From Actinomycetales bacterium (GTDB taxonomy: Bacteria; Actinomycetota; Actinomycetes; Actinomycetales; Actinomycetaceae), in contig JAATFD010000044.1 in NCBI GenBank assembly GCA_015655375.1, positions 1 through 64,000 of the forward strand: 64,000 nucleotides of DNA, given 5' to 3'. Below are positions 39,819 to 48,734 of this stretch, piece by piece. Position 1 is the stretch's first letter, and every line of letters starts with the position of its first letter. The notes beneath the pieces were generated by a model. The model saw nothing but the letters and a program-made list of their open reading frames with translations. It did not search any database and had not been told where the DNA came from. A program made the position numbers and the translations under genes.

Positions 39819-41657
39819 ATGTCACTGACGGAAGAGCTGAGGACCGGATATGCCCCCGGAGTCCCGAACCGGATCAACGTCACGGACGATCGAATCACCG
39901 ACGTCCTCGAGCAGGTGACACGCCGGTATCCGGACCGTGCTGCCCTCGATTTCTTCTCCCGGGCGACGTCCTACAGCGATCTCGTCGACCAGTCGCGACG
40001 GGCCGCCTCCGTGCTGAAGGAGGCCGGGGTTCACCCCGGCGATCGCGTTGCCATGGTCATGCCCAACTGTCCTCAGCACATCGTCGCGGTCTACGCGACC
40101 CTGTACCTCGGTGCCATCGTCGTCGAGCACAATCCGTTGGCGCCCTCCCCGGAGTTGCACACGGAGTTCGAGCGTCATGGGGCCCGCGTCGTCATCGCCT
40201 GGGAAACGATCCTCGACAAACTCGACTTCCTCGACCCTTCGACGGCCCTCTTCGCGATGGATCTCACCCGAGGCCTCCCTGCGGCCTCCCGAGCTCTGCT
40301 GCATCTGCCGATCCCGGCCGTACGCCAGCGTCGCGACGAGATGACGGGCCCAGTTCCCGACGGAGTTCCGTCGTGGGATCGCGCCGTGGCCCACTCCCCT
40401 CGTTGGAACGGGACCTGTCCGGTCGGACCCGATGACCCGGCCTTGTTGATCCACACTGGAGGCACGACCGGCGTCCCGAAAGCCGCCACGCTGTCGCACC
40501 GCAATCTCTGCTCGAACGTCATCCAGGACATCGGCTGGGTCCCCGAGCTCCACGAGGGAGCGGAGGTCTTCGACCTGGTTCTGCCCCTCTTCCATGCCTT
40601 CGGATTCGGCGTGGCCTTCCTCGCCGGAATCCGCATGGGAGCGACCCTCGCAGTCTTCCCGAAGTTCGACACGGCGATGGTCCTGACGAGCCAGCGACGC
40701 TTGCCCTGCACCTTCTTCGTCGGCGTCGCTCCGATGTTCGAGCGTCTGCTCAACAAGGCCGACGAGCTGGGTTCAGACCTGACTTCGATCAAGAGTTCAG
40801 TGGCCGGCGCGATGCCCCTGTCTCCCGAGCTCGCCCGTCGGTGGGAGGCCTCCACCCACGGAATCATTGCCGAAGGATACGGCATGACCGAGGCCTCCCC
40901 CATCATCCTGGGTTCTCCCGTTTCCCCGTTGCGTCGCCACGGGACACTCGGTCTGCCGTACCCGTCCACCGACGTGCGCATCGTCGACCCGGAGGATCTC
41001 TCCCGGGACGTCGCTCCCGGCGAGGTCGGGGAGCTCATTGCCTCGGGCCCCCAGGTCTTCCTCGGGTACTGGGATCGCCCCGATGAGACCGCTGAGGTCC
41101 TCGTCGACGGCTGGCTGCGCACCGGCGACCTCGCGCGCCTCGAGGACGGATTCATCGTCATGGCCGACCGTCGCAAGGAAATGATCAACTCCTCCGGTTT
41201 CAACGTCTATCCGAGCCAGGTCGAGGAAGCCGTCCGCTCGATGCCCGGGGTCCGCGACGTCGCCGTCGTCGGGTTGCCGAGTGGCAGCTCCGGTGAGTCC
41301 GTCGTCGCGGCAGTCGTCCTTGAGGCCGGGGCCTCTGTGACTCTGGAGGACGTGCGCACGTGGGCGGAACGCTCGATCGTCCACTATGCGCTTCCGCGTC
41401 AGATCATCGTCATGACCGAACTGCCGCGTTCCCAGATCGGCAAGGTCATGCGCCGCCGGGTCAAGGAGGAAATCCTCAAGGGCATGCAAGCGACAGCCGG
41501 CCTAGCCGACCAGGCACAGAACGCTGTCAGCGCAGTGGCCGCCGAGGCGTCCGAGCGACTGAGGAGCATGCGCGAGGCCAAGTCCGAGCGGGATTCGCCC
41601 CAGTCCAGCGCGCCCACGGTCGATCCTGAGGCCGACGGAACGGGCCCGACACGCTGA
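39819..41657 (+). CDS. fadD: Long-chain-fatty-acid--CoA ligase (AMP-forming)
   Basis: An adenylate-forming enzyme of 612 residues. The ATP loop is LLIHTGGTTGVPKAATLSHRNL, followed by LPLFHAFGFGVAFL, GYGMTEASPI, DGWLRTGDLARL and the lysine region near RSQIGKVMRRRVKEEIL. It activates fatty acids to acyl-CoA for lipid synthesis or degradation; chain length cannot be read from the sequence. A C-terminal tail of about 60 residues (Ala/Glu-rich helix, then a polar stretch) extends beyond the usual end. GGAGGAG precedes the ATG. The palindromic operator just upstream implies fatty-acid or acyl-CoA responsive control. Confidence 0.9.
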   Translation: MSLTEELRTGYAPGVPNRINVTDDRITDVLEQVTRRYPDRAALDFFSRATSYSDLVDQSRRAASVLKEAGVHPGDRVAMVMPNCPQHIVAVYATLYLGAIVVEHNPLAPSPELHTEFERHGARVVIAWETILDKLDFLDPSTALFAMDLTRGLPAASRALLHLPIPAVRQRRDEMTGPVPDGVPSWDRAVAHSPRWNGTCPVGPDDPALLIHTGGTTGVPKAATLSHRNLCSNVIQDIGWVPELHEGAEVFDLVLPLFHAFGFGVAFLAGIRMGATLAVFPKFDTAMVLTSQRRLPCTFFVGVAPMFERLLNKADELGSDLTSIKSSVAGAMPLSPELARRWEASTHGIIAEGYGMTEASPIILGSPVSPLRRHGTLGLPYPSTDVRIVDPEDLSRDVAPGEVGELIASGPQVFLGYWDRPDETAEVLVDGWLRTGDLARLEDGFIVMADRRKEMINSSGFNVYPSQVEEAVRSMPGVRDVAVVGLPSGSSGESVVAAVVLEAGASVTLEDVRTWAERSIVHYALPRQIIVMTELPRSQIGKVMRRRVKEEILKGMQATAGLADQAQNAVSAVAAEASERLRSMREAKSERDSPQSSAPTVDPEADGTGPTR

Positions 41658-41686
41658 CGTCTCCGGGACCGGTTGTCGCGAGCGCT

Positions 41687-42322
41687 TCAGCCGTCGAGCA
41701 GCGTCGGCTCCCGATTCGTCTGCTCGGTCGCCGTCTTGTGCGAGCGAGCAGCTCGACGTTTGCGTCCGCTGGGTGGAGCATCAACTGAGGTCCCATCCGA
41801 CGCGCCATTGTCCGCAGCCTTCTGCGGAGCCTCGGCCGACGCAGGAGCATCCGCGGATTCCCGAACGGTAGCCGCCTCGTCGCGGCCTCTAAGTTCGGCG
41901 ATCGCGGCCTCGAAGTCGTCGAGGGTCTTGAACCCACGGTAGACGGAGGCGAAGCGAAGGTAGGCGATCTCGTCGAGCTCGGAGAGGAACGGCAGGATGG
42001 CCTTCCCGACCTCTTCGGAGGAAACGATCGACACGCCGGAGGAGCGCAATGTCTCCTCGACCTGTTGGGCGAAGACCGCCAGATCCGTCTCCGAAACGGG
42101 TCTGCCCTGACACGCCTTGCGGACACCGGAGACGACCTTGTCGCGGGAAAACAGCTCAACAACTCCGGAGCGCTTGACCACCTGGAATGAAGAGGTCTCC
42201 AGAGTGGTGAATCGCCGCTTGCATTTCATGCACTCACGGCGCCGACGAATCGAGGCGCCATCATCCGCGATTCTCGTGTCGACGACTCGAGAATCTGGGT
42301 TGTGGCAGAAGGGACAGTGCAC
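41687..42322 (-). CDS. nrdR: Transcriptional repressor NrdR with C-terminal extension
   Basis: Zinc-ribbon plus ATP-cone repressor of ribonucleotide reductase genes. The first zinc cysteines are [17 protein letters not shown] and the second pair [16 protein letters not shown]. The ATP-cone follows ([29 protein letters not shown]). The core ends near residue 150 ([17 protein letters not shown]), as in other NrdR proteins. About 60 extra residues, Ala/Asp/Ser-rich then basic, follow. The GTG start has AGGAGG five bases upstream. It lies downstream of the LysM gene, as in mycobacteria and corynebacteria. Confidence 0.95.
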   Translation of the reverse strand: MHCPFCHNPDSRVVDTRIADDGASIRRRRECMKCKRRFTTLETSSFQVVKRSGVVELFSRDKVVSGVRKACQGRPVSETDLAVFAQQVEETLRSSGVSIVSSEEVGKAILPFLSELDEIAYLRFASVYRGFKTLDDFEAAIAELRGRDEAATVRESADAPASAEAPQKAADNGASDGTSVDAPPSGRKRRAARSHKTATEQTNREPTLLDG

Positions 42323-42415
42323 GGTGGCCTCCTGTGGGGTAACGGCTCAACGCTACGTTTCACCCGCCACTCGTGCAACACTCGTCCCACTCAGGTCACG
42401 TGGGATCCGCCATTC

Positions 42416-42919
42416 TCACTCGGTCGGCAGCATGACCTCCTGGCCGACCGTGAGTCCGCCTTGAATTCCATTGAGCTGCTCAATGTCCACGACGACTTGC
42501 TCCAGCGGACGGTCCGATCCAACCGCGGAGGCCAGGCCCCACACGGATTCGCCTGCCGTGACCGAATGCTCGACAGTCGGACCCGAATAAGCATCGGGCT
42601 GGGCCAGCAGCCCCGCTCCGACTCCGACGCCCACTCCCGCACCGACGGCGAGCACGGTCAACGCTGCACGCGCGACCAAGGACGCGCCGCTGCGACTACT
42701 CGTCCGCACGGCCGGGCTCATCGTTGCACTTGCACGGGCCGGGCGCCGACGCATGGCCGGGTCTTCCGCACATAGCACCCGGCGACGCCGCTGAACCGAG
42801 GGGGCCGTGGAGATCTCCCGGACATCGGCCAGTGGCTCATCAGGAATGGCCCGCAGACGCGGATGGCGATCGACCGAGCCACGTTTGGACGCTGCGGGAG
42901 CAACAGTAATGGCACTCAT
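42416..42919 (-). CDS. LysM membrane protein, ChiZ/DivS-like SOS division inhibitor candidate
   Basis: A 167-residue protein: a basic, disordered cytoplasmic N-terminus (1-75), one transmembrane helix (LVARAALTVLAVGAGVGVGVGAGLLA), then an extracytoplasmic LysM-like domain (HSVTAGESVWGLASAVGSDRPLEQVVVDIEQLNGI...VGQEVMLP). Architecture and position (divergent from lexA, followed by nrdR) match M. tuberculosis Rv2719c (ChiZ) and C. glutamicum DivS. Those are LexA-controlled and delay division after DNA damage. The same role is inferred here from synteny, topology and LexA boxes. AAGGAG lies eight bases before the ATG. Confidence 0.82.
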   Translation of the reverse strand: MSAITVAPAASKRGSVDRHPRLRAIPDEPLADVREISTAPSVQRRRRVLCAEDPAMRRRPARASATMSPAVRTSSRSGASLVARAALTVLAVGAGVGVGVGAGLLAQPDAYSGPTVEHSVTAGESVWGLASAVGSDRPLEQVVVDIEQLNGIQGGLTVGQEVMLPTE

Positions 42920-42942
42920 CTCATGGTCTCCTTCTCACCGAG

Positions 42943-42975
42943 ATCGTACATCTGTTCGACGAACACCTGTACGAT
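42943..42975. promoter_or_regulatory. Palindromic divergent lexA/LysM promoter with two mirrored LexA boxes
   Basis: A 33-bp near-perfect palindrome: ATCGTACA and TGTACGAT arms around GTTCGACGAAC. It contains two SOS-box-like sites, CGTAC-ATCT-GTTCG (42945-42958) and CGAAC-ACCT-GTACG (42960-42973). Each differs by one base from the actinobacterial consensus CGAAC-N4-GTTCG. TACGAT -10 hexamers point outward from both ends, one toward LysM and one toward lexA, so LexA bound here would cover both -10 elements. Confidence 0.75.
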
Positions 42976-43007
42976 AACACTGGGATTCGAGGAATGTCGA
43001 GACCCGC

Positions 43008-43023
43008 TCGAACATATGTTTCA
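43008..43023 (+). promoter_or_regulatory. Third LexA box in the lexA leader
   Basis: TCGAACATATGTTTCA matches the actinobacterial SOS box TCGAAC-N4-GTTCGA with the right spacing and two changes in the second half-site. It lies about 115 bases before the lexA GTG and downstream of the TACGAT -10 element. A further degenerate copy (TTCGAACGGGGTTCA) follows with a spacer one base too short. Confidence 0.55.
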
Positions 43024-43137
43024 CATTCGAACGGGGTTCACATACCCTGACATCGACTAGTGGACCAGCACCCATGTGCATCTGCGGACGGCATAGGCCG
43101 ACGCGGGGGTCCTGAAATCGGACAGGAAGAGGTCACC

Positions 43138-43842
43138 GTGAGCGAAAGAGCCCCACTCTCGCAGCGCCAGAGCCAGATCCTCGACGTCGTGCGCGCCAGT
43201 GTGGACGATCATGGGTATCCCCCCTCCGTCCGCGAGATCGCCGAGGCAGTGGGCCTGGCCTCACCCTCGACCGTCAAACACCATCTCGACGCGCTGGAGC
43301 GCGCCGGATACCTCCAGCGGGTGCCAGGACGGCCCCGCGCACTGGAGGTCGCCGCCCTCGAGCCCACCTCCGATGTCCAGGACACCGATACCATCGCGGA
43401 GGCCGCGGATAGCGGCCGGACGAATGTCGTCACCATCGAGTTGCCCGTGGGCGTGGCCGACGACGGATCGGCCTCGTCGATCCCCCTGGTCGGACGGATC
43501 GCCGCCGGCGCCCCCATCACCGCCGAGCAACAGGTCGAGGACGTGTTCGAGCTCCCGACCCGGCTGACCGGGCATGGCGCCCTCTTCATGCTGGAGGTCC
43601 ACGGCGAGTCCATGGTCGATGCGGGCATCCTCGACGGCGATTTCGTCGTTGTGCGTTCCCAGGCGACTGCCTCGGACTCCGAGATCGTCGCGGCCATGAT
43701 CGATGGCGAGGCCACCGTCAAGGTCCTCTCCCATGCCGGTGGACATGTGTGGCTGATGCCACGCAACGCCGACTACTCCCCGATACCCGGCGATGAGGCG
43801 ACGATTCTCGGCAAGGTCGTCACCGTCCTGCGGTCGCTGTAG
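43138..43842 (+). CDS. lexA: SOS repressor LexA
   Basis: Repressor and self-cleaving serine protease, about 234 residues. The N-terminal winged helix reads LSQRQSQILDVVRASVDDHGYPPSVREIAEAVGLASPSTVKHHLDAL. The Ala-Gly cleavage site is in GRIAAGAP near residue 122, the catalytic Ser in VHGESMVDAGI near 157 and the Lys in EATVKVL near 194. RecA-stimulated autocleavage relieves repression. The GTG at 43138 has AGGAAGAGG upstream; the ORF-track extension to 43060 is leader sequence. Three LexA boxes upstream indicate autoregulation. Confidence 0.95.
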   Translation: MSERAPLSQRQSQILDVVRASVDDHGYPPSVREIAEAVGLASPSTVKHHLDALERAGYLQRVPGRPRALEVAALEPTSDVQDTDTIAEAADSGRTNVVTIELPVGVADDGSASSIPLVGRIAAGAPITAEQQVEDVFELPTRLTGHGALFMLEVHGESMVDAGILDGDFVVVRSQATASDSEIVAAMIDGEATVKVLSHAGGHVWLMPRNADYSPIPGDEATILGKVVTVLRSL

Positions 43843-43946
43843 ACCACTCACGACGCCCCCGACACGAACGCCCCCTGAATGGACAGAGCAGAATCTGGCT
43901 CATGCAGGAGGCGCCGTCGCCGACAGCGAGGTCCGGCCGGAGGCTC

Positions 43947-44939
43947 TCAGAAGCCGAGGCTGCGAGCGACCTCCCGCAGGCGCGTGGCCGAGGCGGTCAG
44001 TCCGTCACGCTCACCGAGAGTGACGGGCGGGTTCAGCACCCGTCCCGCCCCAGAGCGTCCGACGATCGTCGGAGCAGCCATGCAGACGTCCGAGATCCCC
44101 TCCCAGTCCTCCAGCAGGGTCGAGATCGTCAAGACGCGGGACTCGTCACGAAGAACGGCTCCCACGATGTTGGAGGCAGCCAGACCGATCGCGTAGTTCG
44201 TCGCGCCCTTGCCCTCGATGATCTTGTAGGCCGACTGGACGACCTCGGTGGCGATCTCGCGCTGGAGCAGTGTGTCGAAGAGCCGACCGTTCAGGGTCGG
44301 ACCCCAATGGCGGATCGGGACGTTGCCGATCTCCGCCGATGACCACAGTGCGACCTCGGAATCTCCGTGCTCACCGGCGACGTAAGCGTGGATGTTCTGC
44401 GTCGCCACACCCGTCTCCAGGGACACCAGATAGCGCAACCTCGAGGTGTCCAGCACAGTACCGGACCCGAACATCTGGTTGCGGGGCAGCCCCGTGAGCT
44501 GCAGGGACGCGTAGGTGACCACGTCCACCGGGTTGGTGATGAGCATGTAGACCGCCTCGGGTGCGACGGCCAGCAGATTCGGGAGGATCTTCTTCATCAG
44601 GTCGACCGTCGAACCCGCCAGTTCCAGGCGCGACTGTCCGGGCTTCTGCTTCGCGCCCGCGGTGACGATAACGAGGTCGGCCCCACGCACGATCTCGACG
44701 TCGTCGGAGCCCTCCACCGATCCCGTCGGCGTGAACTGGATGCCGTGGGCGATGTCAAGCGCCTCGGCCTCGACCTTCGGCTTGTTAATGTCCTGAAGCA
44801 CGATGCTGCGGGCGTCACCGCGCATCGCGCAGGCGTAGGCGACCGCCGTCCCGACGGCTCCTGCCCCGATGATCGCAATCTTCGACGGACGCCCTTCGGA
44901 ACCAGAGGGGTAAAGACTCTTCGCGTGTGACTCGGGCAC
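43947..44939 (-). CDS. ldh: L-lactate dehydrogenase
   Basis: NAD-dependent LDH of 330 residues that reduces pyruvate to L-lactate during fermentation. It has the N-terminal GAGAVGTAVAYACA loop near residue 25, LQDINKPKVEAEALDIAHG, VTAGAKQKPGQSRLEL (substrate-binding Arg and loop), ITNPVDVVTY, GSGTVLDTSRLRY and the catalytic His in AGEHGDSE near 191. Gln before the loop Arg (KQKPGQSR) favours lactate rather than malate specificity. GTG start with AGGAGG five bases upstream. It converges on lexA. Confidence 0.93.
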   Translation of the reverse strand: MPESHAKSLYPSGSEGRPSKIAIIGAGAVGTAVAYACAMRGDARSIVLQDINKPKVEAEALDIAHGIQFTPTGSVEGSDDVEIVRGADLVIVTAGAKQKPGQSRLELAGSTVDLMKKILPNLLAVAPEAVYMLITNPVDVVTYASLQLTGLPRNQMFGSGTVLDTSRLRYLVSLETGVATQNIHAYVAGEHGDSEVALWSSAEIGNVPIRHWGPTLNGRLFDTLLQREIATEVVQSAYKIIEGKGATNYAIGLAASNIVGAVLRDESRVLTISTLLEDWEGISDVCMAAPTIVGRSGAGRVLNPPVTLGERDGLTASATRLREVARSLGF

Positions 44940-45054
44940 GATGTCCTCCTGTCGCGGCTGTGGCGCCCCCATTTTCGCAGATGCACGGCCCCCGGGACAG
45001 CCCACAGGTCCCGTTTCGCCCGCGTCCTCGGTCTCAACTGGGCGCAGGACGCTC

Positions 45055-47040
45055 TCAGGCGGCGGAAGCACTGCTCCGAGAGGACTCCGACCCGACCGAG
45101 TCGGCCAGTCGTCCCAGGGCGGCACGTGCGACCTGCGGGTCAATGGTCGGCCACATCGGTGGCATCGAAGACAGAACGAACTGCCCGTAGGACTTCGTCC
45201 TCAATCGCGGATCGAGGACGGCGACCATCCCCCGATCGGTCGTGGAACGCAGCAGTCGACCCGCGCCCTGAGCCATCAGCAGGGCGGCGCGGGAAAGTTG
45301 GACGGAGCGGAACCCATTGAACCCTTGCCGCTCGGCGTCGATCGCCCGTGCCTTCGTCACCGGGTTGTCCGGATGCGGGAAGGGGATCCGGTCGATCGTG
45401 ACCAGGCGACACGATGGTCCGATCACGTCCACGCCCTGCCACAGGGACATCGTCCCGACCAGGCAGGAATCGCGATGGTCGCGGAAACGCTGGATGAGGA
45501 CCGAGGTCGTCTCCTCTCCTTGGAGAAGGACCTCAAGCGCCGTCCCCTCTCGCAGGGCGGCCACACCCGCCTGGGCACCTCGCCAGGAGGAGAACAGTGC
45601 GAGTGCCCCTCCCCTGCTGGCACGCACAAGGTCGCACAGTTCCTCGAGCAGGGCGGGGTCCGGCCCTGAGCGTCCCGGATCCGGCAGCCCAGCCGCGATG
45701 TACAGGATGCCCTGGGTCTTCGCATCGAAGGGCGATCCGACGTCAACACCGTGCCACGGGACCTTCGAGACCATCAACCCCGTCTCGTGAGCCATTGCAT
45801 CGAAGGATCCTCCCAGAGCGAGAGTGGCCGAGGTGAGGACCGCCGGACGGTCCCCCAACCCGATCGTCCCGATCGCAGGAGCGACATCGAGGGGGGCGAC
45901 GACGAGTTCCTCCGGTTCATCGCGCTCCGGCCGCGAAATCCACGTGATCGACTGCTCGGGCGGCCGCGACCAGGCATCCACAGCCTCGGACAACTCGTCG
46001 AGGGCACCACGGGCCAGAAGCTTTTCCGCCTGGTCGACCGAAGATTCCTGGACCTGGGTGAGAGCATCGCGGACCGCGGCGTCAACACCGCGCATCGCAG
46101 CCGACAATGGATCCGGCCGACTCGTCAGCAGCCCCTCATCGAGGACCGCAAGAGCAATGCCGAGTCCGGCACCCGCCTGGTCGAGAGCAGCCGTGTCGAT
46201 CTTCGCGTGGGTGTGCGCCGTGCGGCCCGCGCGCTGGATCGCGCCCTGGGAGAGATGGCTGCTGGCCTGTTCCCGGACGCGTTCGGCCAGCTCGTGCGCC
46301 TCGTCGACGACGACCACGTCGATCTCGGGAAACAAGTCCGGCGCCCCCATCGCGTGGATGCCGAGCATCGAATGATTCGAGACGACGAGGTCGGCCCCTG
46401 CCGCCCGTTCGCGGGCACCCTGTGGGAAACACTCCTTGAACATCGGACAGGCGTGCCCCAGGCATTCGCGCCGGGAGACCGAGACCTGGTGCCAGGTTCG
46501 GTCCGAGACCCCGGGGACCAGATCGTCACGGTCTCCCGTGTCCGTTGTGGCGGCCCATTCGCGGACACGCAGGACTTCCCGGCCCAGGTCGGTCGAGGGG
46601 CCCGCATCGGCGGCGTCGAACAGGGCGTCCGCCCCCACCGTCCCATCTCCGACGCGGTTGAGGCACACATAGTTGTTCCAGCCCTTGAGCAGGGCAACGT
46701 CCGGGCGCGTCCCGGTCTCCGCCGCGATCGCATCGACCACGACCGGTGCATCCTTGACGAGGATCTGACGCTGCAGGGCGAGCGTCGCCGTCGTCACCAG
46801 CGCACGATGGCCGAACTCCACGCAGTCGGCGAGGACCGGGACGAGGTAGCCGATCGACTTGCCGGTGCCGGTGCCCGCCTGGACCAGCAGGTGTTCGCTC
46901 TTCTCGATGGCGGTGGCGACCTCGTCGACCATGCGGACCTGACCCTCGCGGCGCGACCCGCCCATCGCGGAGAGGACCCGGGTGAGGACCCGTTGGGCGA
47001 GTCCCTCCCGCACGGGCCCCTCTTCCTCAGCGGACGCCAT
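45055..47040 (-). CDS. dinG: DinG-like ATP-dependent DNA helicase
   Basis: XPD/DinG superfamily 2 helicase, 661 residues. Walker A is QAGTGTGKSIGYLVP near residue 58 and the DEAH box is VVVDEAHELAERV. Four cysteines placed as in the Fe-S domain lie at about 126 (NNYVCLNRV) and 193-205 (RRECLGHACPMFKECF). The C-terminal half has LFSSWRGAQ, GTMSLWQGVDVIGPSCRLVTIDRIPFPHP and QGAGRLLRSTTDRG. It probably unwinds structured DNA or R-loops. The ATG at 47040 lies inside the hflX end (14-base overlap); the track's longer start is hflX sequence. Confidence 0.9.
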   Translation of the reverse strand: MASAEEEGPVREGLAQRVLTRVLSAMGGSRREGQVRMVDEVATAIEKSEHLLVQAGTGTGKSIGYLVPVLADCVEFGHRALVTTATLALQRQILVKDAPVVVDAIAAETGTRPDVALLKGWNNYVCLNRVGDGTVGADALFDAADAGPSTDLGREVLRVREWAATTDTGDRDDLVPGVSDRTWHQVSVSRRECLGHACPMFKECFPQGARERAAGADLVVSNHSMLGIHAMGAPDLFPEIDVVVVDEAHELAERVREQASSHLSQGAIQRAGRTAHTHAKIDTAALDQAGAGLGIALAVLDEGLLTSRPDPLSAAMRGVDAAVRDALTQVQESSVDQAEKLLARGALDELSEAVDAWSRPPEQSITWISRPERDEPEELVVAPLDVAPAIGTIGLGDRPAVLTSATLALGGSFDAMAHETGLMVSKVPWHGVDVGSPFDAKTQGILYIAAGLPDPGRSGPDPALLEELCDLVRASRGGALALFSSWRGAQAGVAALREGTALEVLLQGEETTSVLIQRFRDHRDSCLVGTMSLWQGVDVIGPSCRLVTIDRIPFPHPDNPVTKARAIDAERQGFNGFRSVQLSRAALLMAQGAGRLLRSTTDRGMVAVLDPRLRTKSYGQFVLSSMPPMWPTIDPQVARAALGRLADSVGSESSRSSASAA

Positions 47041-48616
47041 CGGTGTGGGCCGCGCCTGGCCCGACCTCGAAGTCGGAGGAAACGACGGAATCCGCAGGTG
47101 ACGCGTCGGTTGCGACGGTGACCTCACCGAGGTGAGCCGCGAGCGCCTCGTCGACGCGCGCCACCAGATGCGTGCCGACGTCGATGTAGTCCTCGGACAC
47201 CACCTCGCCGTCCTCGTGGACCTCATGGACGAGGTCGCCCCGCGAGTATGGCACGACGACATCGACGAGAAGGCGGGGCCGGGGCAGCGTGTCCTGGATG
47301 TGCCCACGCAGTTCCTCGATCCCCTGCCCCGTACGCGCCGAGACCTCGATGGAGTGCGGGAAAGTGGTGCGCAGAAGCGCCAACTGCTCCGGAGCCGCTA
47401 GGTCGACCTTGTTGAGAACGATCAGCTCGGGGATCTCCTCGGTCCCGGGAATCGTTGCAAGAACCGCGCGGACGGCCTCAACCTGACCGACGGGGTCAGG
47501 GTGGGCGGCGTCAACGACGTGGAGGATGACGTCGGACTCCCCCACTTCCTCCAGTGTCGAGCGGAAGGCCTCCACCAGCTGGGTCGGCAGGTTCCGGACG
47601 AATCCAACCGTGTCGGTCAGCGTGTACACGCGTCCGTCGGGGGTCGTCGTGCGTCGGACCGTCGGATCGAGGGTCGCGAAGAGGGAGTCATCGACGAGCG
47701 CCTCAGCGCCGGTCAGCCGGTTGAGCAATGTGGACTTCCCGGCGTTCGTGTACCCGGCGATCGCGACAGAGGGGATTCCCCCGCGTCTGCGCGACGCACG
47801 CTGGGTCCGCCTAGATGGCTCCATGTCACGGATCTGGCTGCGCAGCCGGGCCATCCGCGTACGGATGCGACGACGGTCGAGTTCGATCTTCGTCTCACCG
47901 GGACCACGCGAGCCGATGCCCTCACCACCGGCGACCCGGCCACCGGCCTGCCGGGACATCGAGTCTCCCCAGCCTCTCAGACGTGGCAGCAGGTATTCGA
48001 GCTGGGCGAGTTCGACCTGAGCCTTGCCCTCCCGAGACTTCGCGTGTTGGGCGAAGATGTCGAGGATCAGTGCCGTGCGGTCGACGACCTTGACTGTGAC
48101 GACGTCCTCGAGTCCGCGCCGTTGCGACGGGGCGAGTTCCCCGTCGACGATCACGGTGTCGGCGCCATCGGCCCTGATGATCTCCGCAAGTTCGTGGGCC
48201 TTGCCGGAGCCGAGATATGTTCCGGGGTCGGGAGCCTGCCGACGCTGGAGAATGCCATCGAGGACACGCGATCCCGCAGTCTCGGCCAGGGCGGCCAACT
48301 CGCGCAGCGAGGCCTCCGCCTCCTCCTGGGTTCCGTCGAGGCGTAGCCCGACCAGGACGACACGCTCGAGGCGAACCTGACGGTATTCGACCTCGGAGAT
48401 CTCCTCGACGTCGGACGACAGCCCCTCGATACGACGGGTGCCCGCACGGGCCTCACGTTCGAGGGATCCGGCTTCGCCCCGATGGTCCTGGTTGGCGGTC
48501 GAGGCCAATGCCGTCCCTCGTCGGGCCAGGATCCGGGCGACCACGTCCTCGGCCCGACGCATGTCCTCGCCCTCGGGGACAGTCCCGTCAGTGTCCGACG
48601 TGGTGTGCTCGGTCAT
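47027..48616 (-). CDS. hflX: Ribosome-associated GTPase HflX
   Basis: OBG-HflX GTPase of 529 residues that splits stalled ribosomes. The N-terminal HflX domain has LVGLRLDGTQEEAEASLRELAALAETAG and PDPGTYLGSGKAHELAEII, followed by a coiled region SRGPGETKIELDRRRIRTRMARLR. The G domain has the P-loop GYTNAGKSTLLNRLTG near 287, DPTVRR (G2), DTVGFVRNLP (G3) and NKVD (G4). A C-terminal tail of about 110 residues follows. GAGGGAGGG lies just before the ATG. It is translationally coupled to the dinG-like gene. Confidence 0.94.
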   Translation of the reverse strand: MTEHTTSDTDGTVPEGEDMRRAEDVVARILARRGTALASTANQDHRGEAGSLEREARAGTRRIEGLSSDVEEISEVEYRQVRLERVVLVGLRLDGTQEEAEASLRELAALAETAGSRVLDGILQRRQAPDPGTYLGSGKAHELAEIIRADGADTVIVDGELAPSQRRGLEDVVTVKVVDRTALILDIFAQHAKSREGKAQVELAQLEYLLPRLRGWGDSMSRQAGGRVAGGEGIGSRGPGETKIELDRRRIRTRMARLRSQIRDMEPSRRTQRASRRRGGIPSVAIAGYTNAGKSTLLNRLTGAEALVDDSLFATLDPTVRRTTTPDGRVYTLTDTVGFVRNLPTQLVEAFRSTLEEVGESDVILHVVDAAHPDPVGQVEAVRAVLATIPGTEEIPELIVLNKVDLAAPEQLALLRTTFPHSIEVSARTGQGIEELRGHIQDTLPRPRLLVDVVVPYSRGDLVHEVHEDGEVVSEDYIDVGTHLVARVDEALAAHLGEVTVATDASPADSVVSSDFEVGPGAAHTDGVR

Positions 48617-48734
48617 GGACCCTCCCTCGACGGGTGACGGCTGACCCGGGATGGTCCGGGAACGTGGCGCCGCCGCACGTCCCATCAGTCTCCCACGTCG
48701 GGACCGACCTGCCCCCTCCACTACGCTGTGAGAC

